Below are positions 16,581 through 25,086 of a stretch of 64,000 nucleotides of DNA, piece by piece. The number at the start of each line of letters is the position of its first letter. Within the stretch, counting starts at the first letter, position 1. The stretch comes from Kordia sp039026955. GTDB lineage: Bacteria > Bacteroidota > Bacteroidia > Flavobacteriales > Flavobacteriaceae. The position numbers were made by a program, and so were the translations under genes. The notes below the pieces were generated by a model. The model saw nothing but the letters and a program-made list of their open reading frames with translations, did not search any database and had not been told where the DNA came from. The stretch lies in contig JBCCLH010000021.1 in NCBI GenBank assembly GCA_039026955.1, positions 1 to 64,000 on the forward strand, written 5' to 3'.

Positions 16581-18068
16581 ACCAATAAAGGTGAGTAATC
16601 CGTTAATCGGCAATAATTCATATCCAAACTGATAAAATTGCGCTTTTGAAAGTGTTGTTGCTTCCGCAAGCGTTTCAATTTCTTGTGAGAAGTACATATA
16701 ATAGGTTCCGAAGTTTGCCAAAATATACGTAAACGCAATAGAAATTCCAGTAATCCACCACACGTGCTGATCTTTGATCTTGTATTTGGTAAAAATTCCA
16801 AAAGCAAACAATCCTAACAAAGGTCCGTAGGTATATCCGGCGATGGTCAATAGATTGTCAATTACGCTTTTATTGCTCAAACTATTAAAAATAATCACCA
16901 CAATAATTAACACAATCGACATCGCAATATGCACCAATTTGCGTGTTTTTTTCTGTTGATCTTCTGGCTGTTTTTCAATACGTAAAAAATCAATAGAAAA
17001 AGAAGTTGTGAGTGAAGTCAACGCAGAATCTGCACTAGAATACGCGGCTGCAATCAATCCTAATAAAAAGACAACTGCTAGCGAAATACCCAATCCGCCT
17101 TTGAGCGCAATTTCAGGAAATAACAAATCGGTTTTGGGTTTGCCGTCCATCAAAGGCACTTCAATATTGTGTTTTGTAGCATACATAAATACCAACGCAC
17201 CTAACAATAAAAAGATAAAGTTCACTACAATCAAAACCACACTAAACGATACCATATTTTTTTGCGCATCACCTAAATTCTTGCAAGTCAAATTCTTTTG
17301 CATCATATCCTGATCGAGTCCTGTCATACAAACCGCAATAAACAATCCGCCAAGGAACGATTTTATAAAATAATTTTTCGCCATGATATCATCTGTAAAC
17401 CAAATTTGGCTGTACTGACCTAAACTTTCGGAAGACCAAAAATCGCCAAAACTCATGTTCAAATCTCCCAAAATCAAATATATAGCGACACCAACGGCGA
17501 TCAGCATAAACAAAGTTTGCAAAGTATCTGTCCAAACAATCGTTTTAATTCCACCGCGAAACGTGTACAACCAAATCAAAACAATAGAAAGTATCACCGT
17601 AACCGCAAATGGAATTCCGTACGCATCAAACACATAGCGTTGCAGTACAATGGCTACCAAATACAAACGGAAAGAAGCGCCGAGAATTCTAGAAATCAAA
17701 AAGAAAAAAGCACCTGTTTTATAACTCACCACACCAAAACGATCTTCCAAATATTGATAAATGGATGTCACATTCAAACGATAATAAATCGGCATCAACA
17801 CATACGCAATAATGAAGTATCCTACCAAATAACCAAACACAACTTGCATATAACTGAAATTGGAATCGCGCACCCAACCTGGCACGGAAATAAATGTAAC
17901 GCCAGACAACGAAGCACCAATCATTCCAAAAGCCACGACATACCAAGGCGATTTTCGAGAGGCTTTAAAAAAGGTTTCGTTGCTGTCGTCTTTTCCTGTG
18001 AAATAAGAGATTAAAATCAATACGCCAAAATATCCGGCAATCAGAAGTAAAATATGAATCGGCTGCAT
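16551..18068 (-). CDS. Sodium:solute symporter (SSF) family transporter
   Basis: A 505-residue integral inner membrane protein with about 13 hydrophobic helices. SSF motifs are visible: GASLSGVTFISVPGWV (about residues 51-66), a helix with RILGASFRLYLVA, GLDQDMMQKNLTCKN and GLIAAAYSSADSALTSLTTSFSIDFLR (about residues 335-361). The family couples uptake of sugars, sialic acid or other solutes to sodium. No catabolic genes are adjacent, so the substrate cannot be assigned. Its start at 18068 is 76 bases from the divergent SGNH gene. Confidence 0.9.
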   Translation of the reverse strand: MQPIHILLLIAGYFGVLILISYFTGKDDSNETFFKASRKSPWYVVAFGMIGASLSGVTFISVPGWVRDSNFSYMQVVFGYLVGYFIIAYVLMPIYYRLNVTSIYQYLEDRFGVVSYKTGAFFFLISRILGASFRLYLVAIVLQRYVFDAYGIPFAVTVILSIVLIWLYTFRGGIKTIVWTDTLQTLFMLIAVGVAIYLILGDLNMSFGDFWSSESLGQYSQIWFTDDIMAKNYFIKSFLGGLFIAVCMTGLDQDMMQKNLTCKNLGDAQKNMVSFSVVLIVVNFIFLLLGALVFMYATKHNIEVPLMDGKPKTDLLFPEIALKGGLGISLAVVFLLGLIAAAYSSADSALTSLTTSFSIDFLRIEKQPEDQQKKTRKLVHIAMSIVLIIVVIIFNSLSNKSVIDNLLTIAGYTYGPLLGLFAFGIFTKYKIKDQHVWWITGISIAFTYILANFGTYYMYFSQEIETLAEATTLSKAQFYQFGYELLPINGLLTFIGLVLIRRQHD

Positions 18069-18143
18069 GCATGTAAAATTTCAGTATCGCAAAATACAAA
18101 CTTCCTAATTATAAAGTGTACATTCGTTACATATTTACAGGAA

Positions 18144-19154
18144 ATGAAAAAGAAATATGTAGTCATACTATACAATGTACTCGTGGTGCTTGCCATTTTT
18201 GGGGCATTGGAATACTTTTTTGAATACAAATTATCACATCCAGAAAATATATCAGGACGCATGAAAAGTGCCGCGCAGCAATACTACATGAAATATGGGC
18301 GAAGCATTGTGCAGTACGAACCTGAAATGGCGCAGTATGATTCTTCTTTATTTTACACGCTAAAACCTGGAACCTTTCAATTTAAAAACCAAGAATTTGA
18401 AGTCACATTTAAGGTAAATTCGTTAGGAATGCGCGATGATGAAGCTTCGTTGAATACTCCTAAAATTGCTGTTTTGGGCGATTCACATGCGATGGGTTGG
18501 GGCGTGGAACAAAAAGAAACCTTTGCGGAAGTATTACAAAAACAAACTGGGAAAAAAGTGTTGAATACAGCTATTTCATCCTACGGAACAGCGAGAGAAT
18601 TTACCATGCTGCAACAAGTCAATACGGATAGTTTGCAATACATCATCATTCAATATTGCGACAATGATTATGAAGAAAATCATGCGTATTTTCACAATAA
18701 TAATGTATTGGATATCTCTTCAAAAGAAGTCTATGAGAATGTAAGTAGCGATCAAAGAACAAAAAAGAATTATTACCTCTTTAAACATGTGCTAAAATTC
18801 CCGAAGTTGCTGCTTAGTGCAAGCTCAGATGCGGAAACTGTACAATTTCCAGAAGATGAGATAAAGGTATTTTTAAATGTAATTCAGCAAGCGAAATACT
18901 TACATGATCAAGTGAAAATCGTTGTAATTAATGTCAATGGACGAAAAACTACAGATCGTTTCATCAAAAAACTTTCAGAAAAACTACGAAAGAAACGTTG
19001 GAGACATTTGGCAAAATTTGTAATTCCGTTAGATATTTCCTCTGGATTAACGGAAGATAAGTATCACATCCTAGACGATCACTTGAATGCAAAAGGACAT
19101 CTGTTTGTGGCAAATAAAATTGAAAAGTTCATCAACTTGCTGGAAAAAAAGTAA
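18144..19154 (+). CDS. Membrane-anchored SGNH/GDSL hydrolase-like protein
   Basis: A 336-residue protein with one N-terminal membrane helix (VVILYNVLVVLAIFGALEYF) and an extracytoplasmic SGNH domain. Block I is AVLGDSHAMGWGVEQ with the nucleophile Ser; block II Gly is in NTAISSYGTAREF; a Asn-containing block is near QYCDNDYEENH; the C-terminal DDHLNAKGHLF supplies Asp and His. Such enzymes remove or transfer acyl groups on glycans or lipids. The start at 18144 is chosen because it begins just before the membrane helix; the frame runs 30 codons further upstream. It precedes recR by 72 bases. Confidence 0.8.
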   Translation: MKKKYVVILYNVLVVLAIFGALEYFFEYKLSHPENISGRMKSAAQQYYMKYGRSIVQYEPEMAQYDSSLFYTLKPGTFQFKNQEFEVTFKVNSLGMRDDEASLNTPKIAVLGDSHAMGWGVEQKETFAEVLQKQTGKKVLNTAISSYGTAREFTMLQQVNTDSLQYIIIQYCDNDYEENHAYFHNNNVLDISSKEVYENVSSDQRTKKNYYLFKHVLKFPKLLLSASSDAETVQFPEDEIKVFLNVIQQAKYLHDQVKIVVINVNGRKTTDRFIKKLSEKLRKKRWRHLAKFVIPLDISSGLTEDKYHILDDHLNAKGHLFVANKIEKFINLLEKK

Positions 19155-19226
19155 AGAATACAACGCTTTAAATTCAATTTCAACCTCAATTTCGATTTCA
19201 AGTTCAAAAAACCGTAAATTTGTCCC

Positions 19227-19847
19227 ATGGAATTCTCCTCAAAACTTTTAGAAAATGCCGTCAATGAAGTCTCGCAATTGCCCGGAATCGGAAAGCGAAC
19301 GGCGTTGCGATTGGTATTACATCTCTTAAAACAACCTGAAAGTCACACATTTCATTTGGTAAATTCGCTGCAAGACTTGCGAACGGATATCAAGCACTGC
19401 AAAAGCTGTCATAACATTTCGGATTATGAAATTTGTGAGATTTGTGCGAATCCAAATAGACAAGAAGATATTGTTTGTGTGGTAGAAGACATCCGTGATG
19501 TAATGGCCATTGAAAGTACGGCGCAGTACAAAGGATTGTATCATGTGTTGGGTGGAAAAATCTCGCCGTTGGACGGAGTTGGACCGCATAATTTGACCAT
19601 TGCAAGCTTGGTGGAAAAAGTCAAAGAAGGAAAAGTCAAAGAAATCATTTTTGCCTTAAGTTCTACCATGGAAGGTGACACGACCAACTTCTACATTTAC
19701 AAACAAATTGAAGGCTACGATGTAAAAACGTCTACCATTGCACGTGGAATTTCGGTAGGAGACGAATTGGAATATGCAGATGAGGTCACGCTTGGAAGAA
19801 GCATCATCAACAGAGTTCCTTTTGAAAATTCGCTGAAAAGCTCCTAA
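19227..19847 (+). CDS. recR: RecR recombination mediator
   Basis: A 206-residue protein that loads RecA onto gapped DNA with RecO. Features: helix-hairpin-helix QLPGIGKRTALRLVLHLL (about residues 14-31), the C4 zinc finger CKSCHNISDYEICEIC (about 57-72), a Toprim domain with VVEDIRDVMAIE, and the Walker-like C-terminal GISVGDELEYADEVTLGRS. Full length for the family. A TAAATTTG -7 element ends only four bases before the ATG. It is followed after nine bases by a glycosyltransferase gene. Confidence 0.96.
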   Translation: MEFSSKLLENAVNEVSQLPGIGKRTALRLVLHLLKQPESHTFHLVNSLQDLRTDIKHCKSCHNISDYEICEICANPNRQEDIVCVVEDIRDVMAIESTAQYKGLYHVLGGKISPLDGVGPHNLTIASLVEKVKEGKVKEIIFALSSTMEGDTTNFYIYKQIEGYDVKTSTIARGISVGDELEYADEVTLGRSIINRVPFENSLKSS

Positions 19848-19856
19848 TTTTCCAGT

Positions 19857-20978
19857 ATGCAACTTTCGGTGATCATTCTCAACTACAATGTGCGTTATTT
19901 TTTGGAAGCCTGCATCCGAAGTGTGCAAGCGGCTATCGAAACGTTGGATGTGGAAATTATTGTGGTGGATAACAATTCGTCTGATGATAGTTGTGATATG
20001 ATGCGAACTATCTTTCCAGAGATTCCACTCATTGCCAACAAAGAAAATGTCGGTTTTGCCAAAGCCAACAATCAAGCTGTGAAAATGGCAAAAGGCAAAT
20101 ATGTCTGTATCTTAAATCCAGATACAATTGTTGCAGAAGATACCTTTACACTACTCTTAGAATTTGCAGCAACCACTCAAAACTTAGGAAGTATCGGCTG
20201 TCGATTGATCGACGGAAGCGGCGCATTTCTACCAGAAAGCAAACGCAACATTCCCACGCCGATAGTTTCTGTGAAGAAAATTTTAGGATTCAAAAATTCA
20301 GGTTATTATTCAACTTTAGACAAAAAGGAAATTGGAAAAGTAGACATTCTCGTCGGTGCGTTTATGTTGATGAAAAAAAGTGTATACGATGCTGTGGGCG
20401 GATTTGACGAAGACTATTTTATGTACGGCGAAGACATTGACTTATCATACAAAATCAAAAAAGCAGGGTTTCAAAACTACTATTACGGCAAAACGGCGGT
20501 GATTCATTACAAAGGAGAAAGCACACTGAAAGACATAACTTATGCAAAACGCTTTTACGGCGCGATGCAATTGTTCTACAAAAAACATTTCAAGCGTAAT
20601 TTGATGTATGATATTGCAGTAACGCTTGGCGCGAGATTGATTCCGTTGGTAAAATCATCGGAGTCAATCATAGAAAAAAACATACAAAAGTGTGTCATTG
20701 TAACGGATTCGGCGGCACGTTTTCAGCAAATCAGCGCTGTATATCACGGAAAAAACTGTGTACAAGTTGAAAATATGGAACAATTTTTTCGTCAAACGAA
20801 AGACAAGGAAAGCACTGAAATTGTATTAGATACTCATTTTATCGATTTCAAATCGAGCATTATTGTATTTGAAAATCAGTTGGGCTATTACAAAATATTA
20901 CCAAAAAACAGTACTTTTATCCTCGGAAGCGATTCCTCTAAAAACAGAGGAGAAGTACGTTTGTTAATAAAGAATTAA
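19857..20978 (+). CDS. Glycosyltransferase family 2 (rhamnosyltransferase-like)
   Basis: A 373-residue GT2 enzyme. Motifs: SVIILNYNVRYFLEACI at the N-terminus, VVDNNSSDDS (nucleotide-sugar binding), CILNPDTIV (DxD-like region), VGAFMLMKKSVYDAVGGFDE and FMYGEDIDLSYKIKKAGF (ED catalytic region), which is the arrangement of the WbbL/rhamnosyltransferase subgroup. It should add a sugar to a cell-surface glycan on the cytoplasmic side. The last 120 residues form an extra domain without a recognisable motif. It probably shares a transcript with recR. Confidence 0.88.
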   Translation: MQLSVIILNYNVRYFLEACIRSVQAAIETLDVEIIVVDNNSSDDSCDMMRTIFPEIPLIANKENVGFAKANNQAVKMAKGKYVCILNPDTIVAEDTFTLLLEFAATTQNLGSIGCRLIDGSGAFLPESKRNIPTPIVSVKKILGFKNSGYYSTLDKKEIGKVDILVGAFMLMKKSVYDAVGGFDEDYFMYGEDIDLSYKIKKAGFQNYYYGKTAVIHYKGESTLKDITYAKRFYGAMQLFYKKHFKRNLMYDIAVTLGARLIPLVKSSESIIEKNIQKCVIVTDSAARFQQISAVYHGKNCVQVENMEQFFRQTKDKESTEIVLDTHFIDFKSSIIVFENQLGYYKILPKNSTFILGSDSSKNRGEVRLLIKN

Positions 20979-21058
20979 ATTAGAAATAATTCAATAAAAA
21001 ACGATTTTATTTAGTATTTTCGCAAAATAAAACAAAATAACATCTTTAGATTAAGGAT

Positions 21059-22393
21059 ATGGCAAAATTTGAACTAAAACTTCCACAAATGGGAGAAAGT
21101 GTTGCAGAAGCGACAATTATATCATGGCTCAAAGAAGTTGGTGACGAAATCGAAGCTGACGAAGCAGTATTAGAAATCGCAACAGACAAGGTAGATTCTG
21201 AACTGCCAAGTGAAGTTGACGGTGTTTTAGTTGAAATTCTATTCAATGTAGATGATGTTGTAAAAGTTGGGCAAACAGTTGCCATTATTGAAACGGAAGG
21301 GGAAGGAAGTGTAGCAGCAACGCCAGCACCAGCAGCAAAAGAAGAAGAAACTACAGAAGCACCAGCCGCGGCAGCAGAAGTTGCTAAAACAGTAGTGGCA
21401 GCACAAGAAACAGTCAATACAGACTTTTCTAACTCTGAAAAATTCTATTCGCCATTAGTCAAAAATATTGCAAAAGAAGAAGGAATCTCAGTAGCAGAAT
21501 TAGACGGAATTGTAGGAACAGGAAAAGATGGCAGAGTGACTAAGAATGACATTCTAGCATACATCAAAAATAGAGGAACTGCACCAGCACAACCTGTGGC
21601 AGCACCAACACCAACAATTAAAAAAGCAGCAAAACCCGCAACGACTCCAAAATCGACACCAGCCATACCAGTATCTGTAAGTGGTGGAGACGAAATCATC
21701 GAAATGACGCGTATGGGGAAACTCATCGCACATCATATGGTAGCTTCGGTACAAACATCGGCACACGTACAAAGTTTTGTTGAAGTAGATGTAACCAATA
21801 TTTGGAACTGGCGTAAAAAAGTAAAATCTGCTTTTGAAAAACGCGAAGGTGAAAAATTAACGTTTACGCCAATCTTTATGGAAGCGGTCGCAAAAGCCTT
21901 GAAAGATTTCCCAATGATGAATATTTCTGTAGATGGCGATACGATCATCAAAAAGAAAAACATCAACTTAGGAATGGCAGCAGCATTGCCAGATGGAAAC
22001 TTAATCGTTCCAGTCATTAAAAATGCAGATCAATTGAATTTGGTAGGCATGGCAAAAGCGGTAAACGACTTGGCAGGAAGAGCTAGAAACAACCAATTAA
22101 AACCAGATGAAATTCAAGGCGGAACCTACACAGTAACAAACGTAGGAACCTTTGGAAGCATCATGGGAACACCAATTATCAATCAGCCGCAAGTAGGAAT
22201 CTTAGCGTTGGGAGCGATTCGTAAAGTACCCGCTGTAATAGAAACTCCTGAAGGTGATTTCATCGGAATCCGTTACAAAATGTTCTTATCACATTCATAC
22301 GACCACAGAGTGGTAAATGGAGCTTTGGGAGGACAATTTGTAAAACAAGTAGCAGATTACCTAGAAGCTTGGGATAGTGATAGAGATATCTAA
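21059..22393 (+). CDS. 2-oxo acid dehydrogenase E2 component (dihydrolipoyl acyltransferase, branched-chain type)
   Basis: A 444-residue E2 subunit. One lipoyl domain at residues 1-78 with the lipoylated Lys in EIATDKVDSE (about residue 43). An Ala/Pro-rich linker follows, then the E3/E1-binding domain (YSPLVKNIAKEEGISVAELD, about 130-165), a second linker, and the catalytic domain ending in LSHSYDHRVVNGALGG. The DKVDSE sequence is typical of branched-chain 2-oxo acid or generic E2 subunits. In the active-site motif HRxxDG the Asp is replaced by Asn (HRVVNG). E1 and E3 genes are not adjacent. Terminator at 22419. Confidence 0.9.
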   Translation: MAKFELKLPQMGESVAEATIISWLKEVGDEIEADEAVLEIATDKVDSELPSEVDGVLVEILFNVDDVVKVGQTVAIIETEGEGSVAATPAPAAKEEETTEAPAAAAEVAKTVVAAQETVNTDFSNSEKFYSPLVKNIAKEEGISVAELDGIVGTGKDGRVTKNDILAYIKNRGTAPAQPVAAPTPTIKKAAKPATTPKSTPAIPVSVSGGDEIIEMTRMGKLIAHHMVASVQTSAHVQSFVEVDVTNIWNWRKKVKSAFEKREGEKLTFTPIFMEAVAKALKDFPMMNISVDGDTIIKKKNINLGMAAALPDGNLIVPVIKNADQLNLVGMAKAVNDLAGRARNNQLKPDEIQGGTYTVTNVGTFGSIMGTPIINQPQVGILALGAIRKVPAVIETPEGDFIGIRYKMFLSHSYDHRVVNGALGGQFVKQVADYLEAWDSDRDI

Positions 22394-22418
22394 TTTGAAA
22401 AATATACATCATATAACG

Positions 22419-22449
22419 AAAGAGTTCTCATTTTGGGAGCTCTTTTTTT
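22419..22449 (+). terminator. Intrinsic terminator of E2 gene
   Basis: AGAGTTCTCA-TTT-TGGGAGCTCT stem (two G-T pairs) followed by TTTTTTT. Confidence 0.82.
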
Positions 22450-22457
22450 GTTGGATA

Positions 22458-23372
22458 GTATTGAGCTATTAGTATTGAGAATTGAGATGTTTCAAAGAAA
22501 ATCACGTCAAGTTGAACTTGATTCAACTTCACATAACAGTGAGAAAAATTGAAAAAGAAAGTCAGTTTCTCAAACTACGCTTTTGTTTTTTATTAAGAAT
22601 ACAAGAATCATAAGTACTCAAAGCGTCTGATTTTATTGAATGGTATTGAGCTATTAGTATTGAGAATTGAGAGGTTTCAAGGAAAATCACGTCAAGTTGA
22701 ACTTGATTCAACTTCACATAACAGTGAGAGAAATTGAAAAGAAAGTCTATTTCTCAAATTACGCTTTTGTTGTTTTGAGTATAAGATTGCTGCGTTAGCA
22801 CTCACAATAATGTTTCTTTTTTGATTTAGAATACAAAAATCATAAGTACTCAAAGCGTCTGATTTTATTGAATGGTATTGAGCTATTAGTATTGAGAATT
22901 GAGATGTTTCAAAGAAAATCACGTCAAGTTGAACTTGATTCAACTTCACATAACAGTGAGAAAAATTGAAAAGAAAGTCTATTTCTCAAATTACGCTTTT
23001 GTTGTTTAAAGTACGAGATTGCCGCAATAACGTTTCTTTTTTATTAAGAATATAACAATCATAAGTACTCAAAGCGTCTGATTTTATTGAATGGTATTGA
23101 GATGTTAGTATTGAGTATTGAGATGTTTCAAAGAAAATCACGTCAAGTTGAACTTGATTCAACTTCACATAACAGTGAGAAAAATTAAAAAGAAAGTCTG
23201 TTTCTCAAACTACGCTTTTGTTGTTTATTAAGAATACAAGAATCATAAGTACTCAAAGCGTCTGATTTTATTGAATGGTATTGAGCTATTAGTATTGAGA
23301 ATTGAGTACAGGTTTCAAAGAAAATCACGTCAAGTTGAACTTGATTCAAATTCACATAACAGTGAGAAAAAT
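22458..23372. repeat. Five-copy long repeat block with internal hairpins
   Basis: Units start with GTATTGAGCTATTAGTATTG at 22458, 22643, 22875, 23094 (diverged) and 23278, giving periods of 185, 232, 219 and 184 bases. Each unit contains the segment GAAAATCACGTCAAG, then an inverted repeat (AAGTTGAA, five bases, TTCAACTT) enclosed by an outer TCAC/GTGA pair, then CTCAAACTACGCTTTTGTT and ATAAGTACTCAAAGCGTCTG. Units 2 and 3 carry a longer variable insert. The CGTCAAGTTGAAC core resembles the CGTCATTGCGAA and CGTCAGTTCGAG starts of the other repeat families here. Confidence 0.85.
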
Positions 23373-23482
23373 TGTTTAGAGGTCTTTTATGAAGTTTATG
23401 GATTTATAAGTTTAAGAGTTTATATATGAGACAAACAAATCCACAAATCCACAAAAAACAAAAAACAAAAAACAAAAAAAAT

Positions 23483-23560
23483 CCAACAGCGCAAAAGCGC
23501 GATCTAAAAGATTCCTGTCTTCGTAGGAACAAGTCTAACAGCGAAGCGGTCTAAAAGCAT
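23483..23560 (-). repeat. TTAGAC mini-hairpin array
   Basis: Read on the minus strand just after the downstream gene's stop: TTAGA modules separated by different short hairpins (CCGCTTCGCTG; TTCCTACGAAGACAGGAA; GCGCTTTTGCGC). Same family as at 3.5, 30.2, 43.3, 58.9, 59.7 and 61.7 kb. Confidence 0.75.
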
Positions 23561-24195
23561 TAGCGATCTAATTTCAAAGACTCCACAAACGAAATCAAAT
23601 TCAAACCTTCACGTAATTCACCTTTCACAATGGCAATCGGAATGGAAGAAATCATCACGTCTTTTCGTTTCATTTTAGAAATCGTATTCCAGAAAAACTC
23701 AGTATAGCGTTCACTTTCAGAAATATTAAACGCTTTGTGACGAATGCGATTGGCTTTTAACATTCCGATCAATTTTTCACATTTAGCACATTCGTCTTTG
23801 GTGAAAATGATGGTTTCGCCTTTATCAATCAGTTGATCAAGGGTTTTCCAATTTTTGACTTTTACAACATCGACGTTAATAGCTTCCAATTCATCATCAA
23901 ACGAATGAAAATACGTGTATTCTGGGGTGACATTCTTAAGCGGAATCAGCGTAGTAAGCAATACCTTTTGTTGTGCAGGCACTTTTTTAATCACAGGACG
24001 GTAACTACTTTTTCGAAAGCCTTTTCCATCCACCTTAAAAAAAACTTCCTTAGTCGTATCGGTATGATTGATGGCATAAAACGTAATTTTCTTTTTTGCT
24101 TTTACTTCTACAATTTCAATAGCTTCTTGCTGCGCATTCATTGAAAATATCACACAAAAACATCCTAAAAAAGTAGCAATAACCAACTTCCACAT
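23560..24195 (-). CDS. Secreted glutaredoxin-like CxxC protein
   Basis: A 211-residue exported protein with an N-terminal signal peptide (LVIATFLGCFCVIFSMNAQ). Residues about 25-125 form a beta-rich domain (VEVKAKKKITFYAIN). The C-terminal half looks like a glutaredoxin/thioredoxin fold: TIIFTKDECAKCEKLIGML with a CxxC pair (C-A-K-C) and a cis-Pro loop SSIPIAIV. It may act as a periplasmic thiol-disulfide protein. It is divergent from the exonuclease gene, and its last codons run into a TTAGAC repeat array. Confidence 0.75.
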   Translation of the reverse strand: MWKLVIATFLGCFCVIFSMNAQQEAIEIVEVKAKKKITFYAINHTDTTKEVFFKVDGKGFRKSSYRPVIKKVPAQQKVLLTTLIPLKNVTPEYTYFHSFDDELEAINVDVVKVKNWKTLDQLIDKGETIIFTKDECAKCEKLIGMLKANRIRHKAFNISESERYTEFFWNTISKMKRKDVMISSIPIAIVKGELREGLNLISFVESLKLDR

Positions 24196-24302
24196 ACAAA
24201 CTTTTCCGTTATTGTTAATAATACATTAAAATCAATTATTAAAGCACAAAATAATTTTATTTGGGCTGTAATAGTGGTAAATTTACTGTTTTAAATAAAA
24301 TA

Positions 24303-25076
24303 ATGGAATTAAAATTAAGAAATCCCATCTGCTTCTTCGATTTGGAAACAACGGGTGTAGAAGTAGCCAAAGATAGAATTGTAGAAATCTCAATCCTCAA
24401 AGTATTTCCAAACGGAACCAAAGAGAGCAAAACGTGGTTGGTAAATCCTGAAATGCCAATTCCCGCAAGTGTGTCTGAAATTCACGGAATTACGGATAAT
24501 AAAGTAGCGAATGAACCAACGTTTAAGCAAATTTCGAAAGAGATTTATAATATGATTAAAGACAGCGATTTGGCAGGCTACAATTCCGATCGTTTTGACA
24601 TTCCATTATTGGCAGAAGAATTGTTACGTGCTGAAATTGATTTTGACATGAAAAGCAGAGTTGCTGTAGATGTGCAGACTATTTTTCATAAAATGGAAAA
24701 ACGTACGCTCTCTGCCGCATATAAATTTTATTGTGGAAAAGAATTGGAAGGTGCGCATGGCGCGGAAGCAGATACCAATGCGACCTATGAAGTGTTGAAA
24801 TCGCAATTAGATCGCTATGACGAATTGGAAAATGATATCAAAAAGCTAAGCGAATTCACAACCCGAAAAAAGACGGCTGATTTTGCAGGATTTATCATTT
24901 TCGATAAAGATGATGAGGAAATTTTCTCTTTCGGAAAACACAAAGGAAAAAAAGTAGCAAAAGTATTGGAAGAAGAACCAGGCTATTTTGGCTGGATTTT
25001 GAATGCGAACTTTCCGCTATACACCAAAAAAGTATTAACAGCGATCAAGTTGAGAAAACTGAATACAAAATTTTAA
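24303..25076 (+). CDS. 3'-5' exonuclease, DnaQ-like (DEDDh) with C-terminal FGKHKG domain
   Basis: A 257-residue exonuclease of the DNA polymerase III epsilon type. Exo I is CFFDLETTGVEV (Asp and Glu), Exo II is GYNSDRFDIPLL, Exo III is AHGAEADTNATYEVL (His and Asp). The C-terminal 60 residues (FSFGKHKGKKVAKVLEEEPG then YFGWILNANFP) match the small domain found at the end of some exonuclease X-like proteins, similar to stand-alone DUF3820 at 52131 in this window. The start at 24303 is chosen because it is the ATG right before strand 1. Role in repair or general DNA turnover is probable. Confidence 0.88.
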   Translation: MELKLRNPICFFDLETTGVEVAKDRIVEISILKVFPNGTKESKTWLVNPEMPIPASVSEIHGITDNKVANEPTFKQISKEIYNMIKDSDLAGYNSDRFDIPLLAEELLRAEIDFDMKSRVAVDVQTIFHKMEKRTLSAAYKFYCGKELEGAHGAEADTNATYEVLKSQLDRYDELENDIKKLSEFTTRKKTADFAGFIIFDKDDEEIFSFGKHKGKKVAKVLEEEPGYFGWILNANFPLYTKKVLTAIKLRKLNTKF

Positions 25077-25086
25077 TCAACAACGA

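Larger units (their letters stand above)
22394..23559. other. 1.17-kb non-coding region with a repeat block
   Basis: Holds the E2 terminator, a block of five related 185-232 bp units (22458-23372), an A-rich stretch of short ACAAA repeats (about 23430-23480) and a TTAGAC array (23483-23560). Two short minus-strand reading frames starting MKLNQVQLDVIFFETSQ arise from the repeat itself and are not called as genes. Confidence 0.75.

Noticed and set aside
17517..18014. Plus-strand frame of 165 codons
   Set aside because: Antisense to the SSF symporter, which has conserved transmembrane motifs; composition of the frame is unlike a natural protein.
22692..22949. Minus-strand reading frame of 85 codons starting MKLNQVQLDVIFFETSQ
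   Set aside because: It lies fully in the five-copy repeat block and recurs as a shorter frame at 22986-23168 because the repeat recurs; no promoter or terminator context and frames break at the variable segments.
22458..23372. Possible CRISPR array
   Set aside because: Units of 185-232 bases with mostly conserved sequence and irregular lengths; no 25-40 bp direct repeats with unique spacers and no cas genes nearby.
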